From assembly GCF_900110165.1 (NCBI RefSeq), contig NZ_FOCQ01000003.1, positions 1-64,000 on the forward strand: a stretch of DNA of 64,000 nucleotides, given 5' to 3'. Source of the stretch: Lihuaxuella thermophila (GTDB lineage: Bacteria; Bacillota; Bacilli; Thermoactinomycetales; Thermoactinomycetaceae). A program made the translations under genes and the position numbers. Every line of letters starts with the position of its first letter. The first letter of the stretch is position 1. The notes beneath the pieces are model-generated. The model had not been told where the DNA came from and did not search any database. It was given only the letters and a program-made list of their open reading frames with translations. Positions 8,908 to 17,289 of the stretch are shown piece after piece.

Positions 8908-10068
8908 TTACCTCCCTCTGGCATCCCTTCCCCACCCCAGCAGGATCCGGCGGAGATCAGCCACTTTCTCAAGCCGTTCCACAACCAGGCGGTCGGCGGC
9001 CCGGCAGGTAGGGATCTGCTCCTTTTCCGAAAGTTCGTAGATTTGCAGAAGCATATCATAGATCGCCTTTGTTTTAGCCAGAACCCGCTCCTCGCTAAAT
9101 CCTTCCAACTCATCCGCCACCTGGATCAGACCGCCGGCATTGACGAGATAATCGGGAGCATACAAAATGCCCTTTTCATGCAATAAGTCTCCGTGCCGGT
9201 CTTCCACCAGCTGGTTGTTGGCCGAACCGACAATCGCCTGACAGCGAAGTTCCGGCAGAGTTTGGTCATTAATCACGCCGCCTCGGGCACACGGGGAAAA
9301 GATATCGCAGTCGGAGCGGTGGATGATGTTTACCTCACTCAATTCGACCTGCTCTTTATACTTTTCCTTATACTGGCGGACTTTGCTCTCGTTTAGGTCG
9401 GCGATGATGCAGTGAGCGCCTTCTTCCATCAGAAGTTCAAGCAGGCGGCCGCCCACTTTGCCGACTCCCTGGATCGCAATCGTCCTTCCGTGCAAATCGG
9501 TGGTGCCCCACAGATGCTTGGCTGTAGCCTTCAAACCTTGCAACACACCCAGCGCGGTAGGAATGGACGTATCTCCGCTGCCGCCGTGTGCAGCCGGCAA
9601 CCCGACAAAGGAACGGGACTCTCTGGCCGCATATACGAAGTCTTCCGGATTGGTGCCCATGTCAGTGCCGGTAAAAAAACGTCCGTTCAACCCTTCCACA
9701 AAGCGCCCGACAGCCCGGAACATCTCGGGAGATTTATCCCGTTCGGGGTCCCCGATGATGACCATTTTTCCTCCCCCGAAGTCCACATCGGCGACTCCGC
9801 ATTTATAGGTCATCCCTTTGGACAGACGGAGCACGTCTTCCAGGGCTTCATCCGTGGAAGAGTAGGGAATCATGCGGCATCCCCCGAGAGCCGGACCCAT
9901 CGTTGTATTATGAATAGCGATAATCGCCTTTAATCCGGAGCGGGGATGGCGGCAAAAAACCACCTGTTCATGTCCGTATTGATCCATCAACTCAAAAATA
10001 TCCCGCATCATGGTTTGTTTTTCTTCCCGGATGTCAGTCCTAACATGTTCGGTTTTCATGCCTTCCAT
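8908..10068 (-). CDS. Phenylalanine dehydrogenase (Glu/Leu/Phe/Val dehydrogenase family)
   Basis: A 386-residue NAD-dependent amino-acid dehydrogenase. From residue 21 on (MRDIFELMDQYGHEQVVFCR) it closely matches the Thermoactinomyces intermedius phenylalanine dehydrogenase as I remember it, including MGPALGGCRMIPY, KGMTYKC-ADVDFGGGK with the catalytic lysines, and TGTDMGTNPEDF. Leucine dehydrogenases have TAEDVGT there; Gly in place of Ala widens the side-chain pocket. The NAD loop is GVGKVGG. It converts L-Phe to phenylpyruvate and ammonia. The start is uncertain: 10068 or one of the ATG pair at about 10008, and neither has a strong ribosome binding site. Confidence 0.88.
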   Translation of the reverse strand: MEGMKTEHVRTDIREEKQTMMRDIFELMDQYGHEQVVFCRHPRSGLKAIIAIHNTTMGPALGGCRMIPYSSTDEALEDVLRLSKGMTYKCGVADVDFGGGKMVIIGDPERDKSPEMFRAVGRFVEGLNGRFFTGTDMGTNPEDFVYAARESRSFVGLPAAHGGSGDTSIPTALGVLQGLKATAKHLWGTTDLHGRTIAIQGVGKVGGRLLELLMEEGAHCIIADLNESKVRQYKEKYKEQVELSEVNIIHRSDCDIFSPCARGGVINDQTLPELRCQAIVGSANNQLVEDRHGDLLHEKGILYAPDYLVNAGGLIQVADELEGFSEERVLAKTKAIYDMLLQIYELSEKEQIPTCRAADRLVVERLEKVADLRRILLGWGRDARGR

Positions 10069-10160
10069 GTTCCATCATCCCATCTCTTCTTGGTTACTGT
10101 GGGTCATGACCGAAAATCCGCTGGTAATTCATCATATGTCACGGCTGACGGGCCGTTCCG

Positions 10161-10955
10161 CTATTTCCCCTGAAACCGTGGCTGTCTCTTTTCTGCAAAT
10201 GCTTGTACCCCTTCAACAAAATCCTGTGTCTTCCCGGCCGCTTCCTGTACGTGAGCTTCAAATTCCAAAGCTTCTTCCAAGCTGCTTTCCATTCCCCGGA
10301 TGACCGCTTGTTTCGTCAGGCTGATGGCAACCGTCGGCCCTTGAGACAGTCGTTTTGCAAAGGAGAGCGTTTCTTCGAGCAGCTGCTCTTCTTCGACCAT
10401 CCGGTTGGCAAGCCCGATTTGCACCGCTTCCTCCGCGCCGACATCCCGGCCCGTCATCGCGATTTCCAGAGCTCGTCCGAGCCCCACCAGACGCGGCAGG
10501 AAGTAGCTGGAGCCGCTGTCCGGAGCCAGTCCGATCCGTACGAACGCTTCTACGAACCGGGTCTTCGGCGTAATAAACCGCATATCGCATGCGAGAGCCA
10601 GACTGCAACCCGCCCCGGCAGCCACACCGTTGACGGCGGCGATGACTGGTTTTTCCATCTTGGCGATCGCCATGATGATCGGATTATACCGGGAACGCAC
10701 ACTATCCCCGAGAGAAAAGTGCTCTCCTTTTTTCTGCATGGCCGACCGGTCATTCAGATCCTGCCCGGAACAAAACGCTTTGCCTTCTCCCGTCAGCACG
10801 ACACAACGAACTCCGGGATCAGCGTTTACCTCTTGCAATGCGGCAAGGAGTTCCGTACTCATCTGATTGTTAAAGGCATTGTACACCTGGGGGCGGTTCA
10901 GTTTGATCAAGCCCACACCGTCCGCTTTTGTCACAACCACCGTTTTGTTTTCCAT
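10161..10955 (-). CDS. Enoyl-CoA hydratase/isomerase family protein, PaaG-like
   Basis: A 264-residue crotonase-fold enzyme. GVAAGAGCSLALACD forms the CoA oxyanion hole. FVRIGLAPDSGSSYFLPRLVG resembles PaaG, the 1,2-epoxyphenylacetyl-CoA isomerase, with Asp in the place of the hydratase glutamate. The ATG at 10955 follows GGAGGG by 6 nt and is preferred over the ATG at 10979 that overlaps the previous stop. It is the second gene of the operon, between the PaaF-like gene and phenylalanine dehydrogenase. It acts on an acyl-CoA, plausibly in phenylacetate degradation, but general beta-oxidation cannot be excluded. Confidence 0.8.
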   Translation of the reverse strand: MENKTVVVTKADGVGLIKLNRPQVYNAFNNQMSTELLAALQEVNADPGVRCVVLTGEGKAFCSGQDLNDRSAMQKKGEHFSLGDSVRSRYNPIIMAIAKMEKPVIAAVNGVAAGAGCSLALACDMRFITPKTRFVEAFVRIGLAPDSGSSYFLPRLVGLGRALEIAMTGRDVGAEEAVQIGLANRMVEEEQLLEETLSFAKRLSQGPTVAISLTKQAVIRGMESSLEEALEFEAHVQEAAGKTQDFVEGVQAFAEKRQPRFQGK

Positions 10956-10975
10956 GTCATGCCCTCCATTTTTTG

Positions 10976-11749
10976 TCATTTTCCTTGAAAATTGGGTTTG
11001 CGCTTTTCAATAAACGCTTGCATTCCTTCTTGTTGATCCTGTGAAGAGAACAACAGATAAAAAGAGTTTTGTTCAAAGTGAAGACCATGTTCAAGCGGCA
11101 GATCCATCGCTTTCAAAACGGATTGTTTCGCCAGGCGGACGGCAATCGGAGGTTTGCCGGCGATTTCTTTGGCAAGCGCAAGCGCCTCTTCTTCCAGTTG
11201 GTCAGCAGGCACCACCCGGTTCACGAGTCCTGCCTCCAGGGCTTCCCGCGCAGTGATCGGCTTGCCCGTCAAGATCATTTCCATCGCGCGCGCTTTACCC
11301 ACCGCTCTGGTTAACCGCTGGGTTCCGCCGGCTCCGGGAATGACACCCAGATTGATCTCAGGTTGTCCAAAACGGGCCGTTTCGGAAGCCACAATCAGGT
11401 CGGCGCACATGGCCAACTCACAGCCTCCGCCCAGGGCATAGCCGCTGACGGCCGCGATGATTGGCTTCTGAATTTTGCGGATGCGCTCCCAATCGGCAAA
11501 AAATTGCTTCATGACGAAGTCGACCGGCGAGGATTCAGCCAATTCCTGAATGTCAGCTCCGGCTGCAAACGCTTTTTCACTGCCCATGAGCAGGATCACG
11601 CGAATCTGATCATCCCGGTCCATCTCTTCCATCACATCAGCCAGTTCACCAATCAGCGCACTGTTCAAAGCATTCAAAACACGCGGACGGTTTAATCGTA
11701 TTTTTCCGATCCGATCCTGTTTTTCAACGATTAAGTATTGTTCCTCCAC
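10976..11749 (-). CDS. Enoyl-CoA hydratase, PaaF-like
   Basis: A 257-residue crotonase-family hydratase: AAGADIQE and GYALGGGCELAMCADL form the CoA site, and PEINLGVIPGAGGTQRL carries the catalytic glutamate. The GTG at 11749 is chosen because GGGGAGGAAG sits 5-6 nt upstream; the in-frame codons above it run through the promoter. It is the first gene of the operon, and its stop overlaps the next frame. It probably hydrates 2,3-dehydroadipyl-CoA or a similar enoyl-CoA. The cre box and palindrome upstream point to carbon-catabolite control plus a specific repressor. Confidence 0.8.
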   Translation of the reverse strand: MEEQYLIVEKQDRIGKIRLNRPRVLNALNSALIGELADVMEEMDRDDQIRVILLMGSEKAFAAGADIQELAESSPVDFVMKQFFADWERIRKIQKPIIAAVSGYALGGGCELAMCADLIVASETARFGQPEINLGVIPGAGGTQRLTRAVGKARAMEMILTGKPITAREALEAGLVNRVVPADQLEEEALALAKEIAGKPPIAVRLAKQSVLKAMDLPLEHGLHFEQNSFYLLFSSQDQQEGMQAFIEKRKPNFQGK

Positions 11750-11772
11750 ACAGCCTTCCTCCCCTCTTGTAT

Positions 11773-11787
11773 AGAAAGCGTTTTCAA
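11773..11787 (-). promoter_or_regulatory. CcpA cre box in the leader of the catabolic operon
   Basis: The minus strand reads TTGAAAACGCTTTCT, a full match to the cre consensus WTGNAANCGNWNNCW. It lies just downstream of a -10 TATAAT (11801-11796), a position where CcpA blocks transcription. This predicts that the operon is repressed by preferred sugars. Confidence 0.7.
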
Positions 11788-11839
11788 ATCTACTTATTAT
11801 AAAAAATGGATTTATTCTGAGGATACATTCCCATTCTAC

Positions 11840-11857
11840 CAAACAAGCGGTTGTTTG
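11840..11857. promoter_or_regulatory. Candidate repressor operator (palindrome)
   Basis: Perfect inverted repeat CAAACAA-GCGG-TTGTTTG, 40-55 bp upstream of the -10 box (11796-11801) of the catabolic operon. The size and spacing are typical of TetR-family operators, including those of fatty-acid and phenylacetate repressors. No such regulator gene is adjacent. Confidence 0.5.
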
Positions 11858-11896
11858 TCAGTTCGTTACTGTACAGAATTAAAGCTTAAAAGTGGT

Positions 11897-11927
11897 AAAA
11901 AAAGCGCAGCTCCTGGTTGGGAGCTGC
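11897..11927 (-). terminator. Rho-independent terminator of the AbrB-like gene
   Basis: Minus-strand hairpin GCAGCTCC / GGAGCTGC with a short loop followed by GCTTTTTTT. It lies immediately after the stop at 11930. Confidence 0.8.
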
Positions 11928-11929
11928 TG

Positions 11930-12193
11930 TTATGATTTGGCTTGTAATGCCACATATTTGGCTGTTTCCGTCACACATTCTTCACAGATAATTTTATCCC
12001 GAAAGTAAAAGAGTTGGTACATATTTCCGCACAGAACACAACTGGGATTATACTTTTGCAACACGATCGTGTCGTTATCCACAAAAATCTCCATCCCGTC
12101 ATGGGGATTGATATTTAAGAGATCCCTGATTTCCTTGGGCAACACAATGCGCCCCAAATGGTCCACCTTTCTTACGATCCCGATTCCTTTCAT
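11930..12193 (-). CDS. AbrB/SpoVT-family transition-state regulator with C-terminal CxxC pairs
   Basis: An 87-residue protein. Residues 1-50 are an AbrB/MazE swapped-hairpin DNA-binding domain (GIVRKVDHLGRIVLPKEIRD, then GMEIFVDNDTIVLQKY). The tail has two cysteine pairs, CVLCG and CEEC, about 20 residues apart, suggesting a small zinc-binding element in place of the B. subtilis AbrB C-terminal dimer domain. The ATG at 12193 is preceded by GAGGGAAG. The longer frame above it reads into rsgI antisense to nothing recognisable. It is likely a global or transition-state regulator; targets are unknown. Confidence 0.85.
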   Translation of the reverse strand: MKGIGIVRKVDHLGRIVLPKEIRDLLNINPHDGMEIFVDNDTIVLQKYNPSCVLCGNMYQLFYFRDKIICEECVTETAKYVALQAKS

Positions 12194-12305
12194 CCCGTGG
12201 CTTCCCTCTTTTCTGTTGAAAGCTGTTTGGGAGGTGTCAGCTTGCAACCGAAATGATCGGACGAAAGTGTAAGTCGGTTCGGTATCGCTATCTGGTCTAT
12301 TTTTA

Positions 12306-13382
12306 TCAAGGGGTTGTTTCGGAGCTGCCCGTCTCTGTCCCAGTTGTTGATTCTGAACTTGAATCTCCGGTTCCGCTGCCGTTCTGCGGATCAGAAGAGT
12401 GAGATCCATCTGCGGGTGGCTGGTCAGTGGAAGCAGGTTCTTTTCCGTCAGCGGGTTGTCCTGGTCCCTTCTCACCATCATTCGATGGAGAAGCAGTGCC
12501 CTCTGCGGGTTCGGCCGTTCCAGGGGTCGCATCTTCTTTTTTATCTGCACCGGAATTGTCACCGGGAGCGGTCTCTTTTCCGCTCGGCACTTCGCTTCCG
12601 TCTTCCTGAATGATCTGGCTCCATTCTTGTTCCGATAACGGTTTTTGCAGAAGTTCCGTCACCGGCTCTATATTGGCTAATTCGGAAATGGATTTTTCCT
12701 CCAACTCCTCAACCGGAATCTGTTGGCCCTCCTTTTTAGCGAGCAACCAGACAGCATATTTGGTTGGGGAAAGCCCGGTTTTTTCAGCTTTGGTTTGTAC
12801 CTGCTTCGGCATGACCAGGGTATGGACTTCTAAATCAAGGCTATTTTCGATCGACTGAGCGTTTTTTTCGATGGTTTTCTCCAGGGACTTCAAAGCTTTC
12901 ACACTGTATTTGTCCTCTTTGATTCCCGAGATGATCACATGATCTTTTCTGTGCAAATATCCGTCGCTTTTTGCCTGATCAAGCAGATCCACTGCGACTT
13001 CATCCAGTTTTTTATCCTGCCAATCGATCTCCCTGACCAATTTTTTGGCAGAAGAATTGAGAGGTTTGATTTGCACCACATGTTGGTCTTTATCCAATCC
13101 GATGGCTATGCTGGGGTTCAGATCCAGATAAACATAGGTTTCCGCATGGGCTTGATTCGCGAAAAACTGTGGAAAGACGAAGAACATTCCCAGCATGGCC
13201 GCGGCAGCGACCGATGCCACCATCATCCAAGGCTGTCTTTTCGTCGCCCTTCCCTCTTGAAAGCGGATTTCTTCACCAATTTGGGCAGCACTGTTTGTTT
13301 TCGGTATCTTGACAAATTCGCCGTCCTGGGTCATCACAATCCAATGGCGACCCCGGATCTCCATGATGATTCCTTTTTGCAT
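12306..13382 (-). CDS. rsgI: RsgI-type anti-sigma factor, membrane protein with long extracellular tail
   Basis: A 358-residue protein. Residues 1-50 are the RsgI N-terminal domain (KGIIMEIRGRHWIVMTQDGEFVKIP) that holds SigI. One membrane helix lies at about 54-72, followed by the RsgI periplasmic core (YVYLDLNPSIAIGLD), a predicted charged region and a final 90-100 residues rich in Pro, Ser, Thr, Gly, Glu and Asp. Clostridial RsgIs carry carbohydrate-binding domains on the tail; here the tail is low-complexity, as in Bacillus. It lies 26 bp after sigI and is presumably cotranscribed. Confidence 0.88.
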   Translation of the reverse strand: MQKGIIMEIRGRHWIVMTQDGEFVKIPKTNSAAQIGEEIRFQEGRATKRQPWMMVASVAAAAMLGMFFVFPQFFANQAHAETYVYLDLNPSIAIGLDKDQHVVQIKPLNSSAKKLVREIDWQDKKLDEVAVDLLDQAKSDGYLHRKDHVIISGIKEDKYSVKALKSLEKTIEKNAQSIENSLDLEVHTLVMPKQVQTKAEKTGLSPTKYAVWLLAKKEGQQIPVEELEEKSISELANIEPVTELLQKPLSEQEWSQIIQEDGSEVPSGKETAPGDNSGADKKEDATPGTAEPAEGTASPSNDGEKGPGQPADGKEPASTDQPPADGSHSSDPQNGSGTGDSSSESTTGTETGSSETTP

Positions 13383-13408
13383 CGTGTCACCCTCCCTTCT
13401 TTTCCCGC

Positions 13409-14116
13409 TTACAAACCCACATAGCTGCGCATCAAAGTCAAATCTTCGACGACAAGAATGGTTAGTGCAATCAAGTAAGTACGGTGCCGGCTCAGTGTTC
13501 TTCGATGCAATCCCAACTTCTCGGCCATGTTTTTATCCGATTTGCGCTGGCGGTAAAATTGGCGGAGTAACTGTTCATCCGAAACTAGAGTCTTGGCGAC
13601 TTGAAACAAGTTTTCCCGGGTATCACGATGTTTGGGAGATTTCTTGACCAATTCGGTCAGAGTAATTCCGTGCCGCTCCAATGCTTCTTTAAATATTTCA
13701 ATCTCTGAGCGGCGCATCTGCATGATTTCTTCCTTTTTGTGCCTTTCAAAAGACTGCGCTACGATTTCTGGATGATAGGATTCTTCTTCACGTACTCCAG
13801 GACCTGAGAAAGGTACGACCCTCTGGTACTTGGCTTCTTGGCGAAAATAATCGACCAGCCTGCGCTGAATCACTTTGTAGGCAAATGACAAGAAGCTCGC
13901 TTTATGATGGGGGCTGAAGCTTTTAATGGCTTCATCCATCCCTTTGTAAGCAACGATGTACTCGTCATCCTGCCTGGTGATCACCCGCCTGCAAATACGG
14001 GATGCAATTCTGCGCACATCAGGTTCTAACTCTCTTAACAGCTCATCTCTCTGTTCCGGAGAGTCGGTACCTTGCACCTGCAGTACACGCCGTTCTAAAT
14101 CTGTTCCCTGGAACAT
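13409..14116 (-). CDS. sigI: RNA polymerase sigma factor SigI
   Basis: A 235-residue alternative sigma factor of the SigI branch of sigma-70. DEYIVAYKGMDEAIKSFSP-HKASFLSFAYKVIQRRLVDYFRQ is region 2, and the C-terminal part has the helix-turn-helix NMAEKLGLHRRTLSRHRTYLIAL. In B. subtilis SigI responds to heat and cell-wall stress and is inhibited by RsgI, whose gene follows. I did not find a convincing SigI-type promoter in the 100 bp upstream. Confidence 0.9.
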   Translation of the reverse strand: MFQGTDLERRVLQVQGTDSPEQRDELLRELEPDVRRIASRICRRVITRQDDEYIVAYKGMDEAIKSFSPHHKASFLSFAYKVIQRRLVDYFRQEAKYQRVVPFSGPGVREEESYHPEIVAQSFERHKKEEIMQMRRSEIEIFKEALERHGITLTELVKKSPKHRDTRENLFQVAKTLVSDEQLLRQFYRQRKSDKNMAEKLGLHRRTLSRHRTYLIALTILVVEDLTLMRSYVGL

Positions 14117-14286
14117 GCAATACCGACACCTCTCCCTACATATTCATTCGCACGTCCATTCATTTTTTTGTCTCTTGTAGCAGAATTATTGTCACATGGA
14201 CGGGTCAAATGGTCTTAAAAAACCCACTATTCCGAAGAAGATAAATGGAATAAGTCCACGAATAAAAGGAAAAAATTCCCTCCCAT

Positions 14287-14315
14287 GAAGAAAAGCCTGG
14301 GAAATGGACCAGGCC
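14287..14315 (-). terminator. Rho-independent terminator of the acyl-CoA synthetase gene
   Basis: Minus-strand hairpin GCCTGG-loop-CCAGGC followed by TTTTCTT, about 20 nt after the stop at 14334. Confidence 0.75.
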
Positions 14316-14333
14316 AAAATATTATATAACAAA

Positions 14334-16289
14334 TTATGATTTTTTCATAGCCAGTTTTTGAATCGCTTCGATGGCACGCACATTTTCCAGTGAAGACAAA
14401 TCACCGGGATTCTCTCCCAGGTAGGCCGCTTTGATGACCCGGCGGAGAATTTTCCCATTACGGGTCTTCGGCAATTCATCGATGATGTAAACATGGATCG
14501 GCTTAAATGCTTTTCCCATCCGGTCAGACACAAATTGTTTCAACTCTTCATTTAAAGACGTTCCTTGGTCTGACCCCGGTTTCAACACGACAAAACAGAT
14601 GGGAACCTCGCCTTTCTCCGGATCGGGTACACCGACCGTAGCGGCTTCCGACACCGCAGGGTGCTCGACCAGCACCGATTCCATCTCTGCCGGCCCCAAC
14701 CTTTTCCCGGCAATTTTCAGCGTATCGTCAGAGCGTCCGGTGATAAACCAGTATCCGTCCTCGTCAATTTTTACCCAGTCCCCATGAACCCAGATATTCG
14801 GCCAACGGCTCCAGTAAGTGGCTTCGTATCGTTTGGCATCCTGCCAAAAACCGCTGGTCATACCCACCCACGGCTGGCGCAACACTAATTCTCCCACCCG
14901 GCCGCGCACGGGATTTCCTTCTTCATCCAAAACATCCGCATCCATGCCGGGCAGGGGCCCGGTAAATCCGCACGGAACCAACGGCTTCAGAAAATGATTT
15001 CCCAGAATCCCGCCGGAAATTTCCGTTCCTCCCGAATAGTTAAAAATCGGAACCCGTTTTTTCCCTACCTTCTCAAACAGCCAGTTCCAGGGGTCCGGGT
15101 TCCACGGTTCGCCCGTTGAGCCGAAGACGCGCAAACTGCTCAGATCATGGCGGGAAATCCAGGCATCCCCATATTTCATCAAGGCGCGGATCAACGTGGG
15201 AGAAATCCCGAGATGACTCACCCCGTATTTGGCGACCACCTCCCAGATGCGGTCGGGATTCGGATAGTCCGGGGTGCCTTCAAACAACAGCATCGTACTC
15301 CCTGTCAAGAGCGAACCAAACACCATCCACGGTCCCATCATCCAGCCCATGTCCGTCACCCAGAACAAAATGTCCCCCGGTCCTACATCAAACCCGTAGG
15401 CGGCATCAAAGGCGGCTTTAACCGGGAAACCGCTGTGCACATGGACGGTTCCTTTGGGTTTGCCCGTCGTGCCGGAAGTATAGATGATCATAAACGGATC
15501 GGCCGCATCCGTCACATGGGGAGTAAGCGTTTTCATATTTGTGATGAGTGAATCCCATTCCACATCTCTGTCCGGATTCCAAGTCGAATCGCGGCGCCCC
15601 AAACGCCTGACCACAATCACTTTCTCTACCGTCGGCGACAGATCGGCCGCGCGATCCGCTTCTTCTTTCATGGCAATCACTTTACCGCGGCGCAAGAACC
15701 CGTCGGCAGTGATCAAAATTTTCGCTTCACAATGCTGAATCCGGGTGGCCACCGCCTCCGCCCCATATCCGGAAAAACAGGGGGTAAAGATGGCTCCGAT
15801 CCGGGCAACGGCCAGCATGGCGATCACATTTTCCGCGATCATCGGCAAATAAATGGCCACACGGTCACCCGCCTTTACGCCGAGTTGCGTAAGTCCCCGG
15901 GCAAACCGGTTGACTTCGGACCACAAATCGCGATACGTATATTTCTTTACTTCCCCGTCATCCCCTTCCCAGATGAGCGCCAAACGATGGCGGGAAGCCG
16001 GATCAGCGACAAAGCGGTCCAAACAGTTGGCGGATATATTGATCTTGCCATCCTTAAACCAGCGGGCCCAAGCGATCCCGTCCGATAGATCCAACACTTG
16101 GCGGTACGGCTGAATCCACTCCAATCCCAAATCTTTGACAGCCTCATCCCACAGCCAGGCAATATTGCGGATGGATTGCTCGTAAAAAAGATCATAATCT
16201 GAGTAGCCGAGCTTCTGCATAAAGCGGTACAAGCGGGTGTTCTCCATTTGCTCACGGTCAGGAACCCAAACAGGCTGATTCATTGCCAT
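14334..16289 (-). CDS. Acetyl-CoA/acyl-CoA synthetase family protein (AMP-forming)
   Basis: A 651-residue ANL-superfamily ligase of the Acs branch. An N-terminal ACAS domain is followed by the A3 P-loop (IIYTSGTTGKPKGTV), FNYSGGTEISGG in the A5 region, HGDWVKIDEDGYW (A7) and the C-terminal catalytic lysine in PKTRNGKILRR. It makes an acyl-adenylate and then the acyl-CoA. SGGTEISG in place of the YGQTE of Acs suggests a substrate other than acetate. The ATG at 16289 follows GGAG at 5 nt. It is monocistronic, with its own terminator. Confidence 0.85.
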   Translation of the reverse strand: MAMNQPVWVPDREQMENTRLYRFMQKLGYSDYDLFYEQSIRNIAWLWDEAVKDLGLEWIQPYRQVLDLSDGIAWARWFKDGKINISANCLDRFVADPASRHRLALIWEGDDGEVKKYTYRDLWSEVNRFARGLTQLGVKAGDRVAIYLPMIAENVIAMLAVARIGAIFTPCFSGYGAEAVATRIQHCEAKILITADGFLRRGKVIAMKEEADRAADLSPTVEKVIVVRRLGRRDSTWNPDRDVEWDSLITNMKTLTPHVTDAADPFMIIYTSGTTGKPKGTVHVHSGFPVKAAFDAAYGFDVGPGDILFWVTDMGWMMGPWMVFGSLLTGSTMLLFEGTPDYPNPDRIWEVVAKYGVSHLGISPTLIRALMKYGDAWISRHDLSSLRVFGSTGEPWNPDPWNWLFEKVGKKRVPIFNYSGGTEISGGILGNHFLKPLVPCGFTGPLPGMDADVLDEEGNPVRGRVGELVLRQPWVGMTSGFWQDAKRYEATYWSRWPNIWVHGDWVKIDEDGYWFITGRSDDTLKIAGKRLGPAEMESVLVEHPAVSEAATVGVPDPEKGEVPICFVVLKPGSDQGTSLNEELKQFVSDRMGKAFKPIHVYIIDELPKTRNGKILRRVIKAAYLGENPGDLSSLENVRAIEAIQKLAMKKS

Positions 16290-16471
16290 GATCACTCCAT
16301 TTACAAGTAGAATAGCCTGCTTCTATTTTAAATCTATTTTCAGTATTGGGTCAAAAAATCATATTCTGAACAGCCCGGCTTTGCATGTGCAAAAGAAACA
16401 ACCAGATTTAGAAGAAAATCCGTGCGTTTTGGGGTATATTAGAAGGAGAACATGACTTTACGGATAAAGAG

Positions 16472-17209
16472 TTGATTGAGATGGAATCGAGAGTTTACAA
16501 AAGAATTATTAAAAAGGAAATCCTCCACAGCACTCATCTGGATGAAACGAAAGAAATTCTTGTCTATCTGCCGCCCGATTATGCGGAAAGCGCCCGATAT
16601 CCGATGCTGGTCCTCCACGATGGCAACGATTATTTCAACCTGGGGAGAATTGCCACCCAAGCCAATCAAATGATTCTGGAAGGCCAGATTGAACCTGTGG
16701 TCATGGTGGCCGTCCCCGTGCAAAAAGAACGGAGAACTTCGGAATATTCCCCGAAAGGCAACCGCCATTCCCAACATATCCGCATGATCACGGAAGAGCT
16801 GCTTCCGCGGATCCGGCAGCGATACCCCGTAGACCCGTCCATCGAAAAGCTGGTCATCGGCGGTTCATCGTTGGGCGGAACAGTCTCCCTGCACATCGCT
16901 TTAAATCATCCCGATATCTGCTCTAAAGTGTTGTCGCAGTCCGGAGCCTTTCTGGAAGCAACCAATGAGGCGATCCTGCGCGCTTCATCACTGGATCACC
17001 TCACCATTTACCAATCGATCGGCCAATCGGAAACCGCTGTTCCCACCCATATGGGCAATCTGGATCTGCTGGCGAGAAACCGTGAAGTCCGCCGCCATCT
17101 GGAAGAAAAACAGGCCCGCGTTCACTATGTCGAAGCCGAAGGGGACCATACATGGGGTTTCTGGCAACGCGACATCCCGCAAGCGTTGAAATTTTTCTTT
17201 GGAGCATAA
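16472..17209 (+). CDS. Alpha/beta-hydrolase esterase (Fes/esterase D-like)
   Basis: A cytoplasmic alpha/beta hydrolase of about 245 residues. LVLHDGNDYF is near the oxyanion site, GGSSLGG is the nucleophile elbow with the catalytic Ser, and GDHTWGFW contains the catalytic His. This arrangement fits PF00756 (enterochelin esterase/esterase D). The natural ester is unknown. The start is ambiguous: TTG at 16472 or ATG at 16481. AAGGAG is placed instead for an ATG at 16452, whose 7-codon frame ends on a TGA overlapping the TTG, so translation may be coupled to that mini-frame. Confidence 0.82.
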   Translation: MIEMESRVYKRIIKKEILHSTHLDETKEILVYLPPDYAESARYPMLVLHDGNDYFNLGRIATQANQMILEGQIEPVVMVAVPVQKERRTSEYSPKGNRHSQHIRMITEELLPRIRQRYPVDPSIEKLVIGGSSLGGTVSLHIALNHPDICSKVLSQSGAFLEATNEAILRASSLDHLTIYQSIGQSETAVPTHMGNLDLLARNREVRRHLEEKQARVHYVEAEGDHTWGFWQRDIPQALKFFFGA

Positions 17210-17243
17210 GCAGTGTCCGTCGAAAATAGAAACTGTTGAATGG

Positions 17244-17280
17244 CACAGCCCCGATTGTCCGATCGACAACCGGGGCTGTG
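17244..17280. terminator. Long hairpin between convergent genes (probable bidirectional terminator)
   Basis: Arms CACAGCCCCGATTGTC and GACAACCGGGGCTGTG pair at 15 of 16 positions with a 5-nt loop. It lies in the 80-bp gap between the esterase stop (17209) and the opposing stop at 17290. There is no good T tract on either strand, so termination strength is uncertain. Confidence 0.5.
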
Positions 17281-17289
17281 ATGTGATGA

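Noticed and set aside
7824-9113. Longer N-terminus for E1alpha starting at 9113
   Set aside because: The extra 71 residues read through the phenylalanine dehydrogenase gene and show no family sequence; the ATG at 8900 has a clear ribosome binding site.
14117-14280. SigI autoregulatory promoter
   Set aside because: A TTGACC box exists, but no -35/-10 pair matching a SigI consensus at proper spacing was found.
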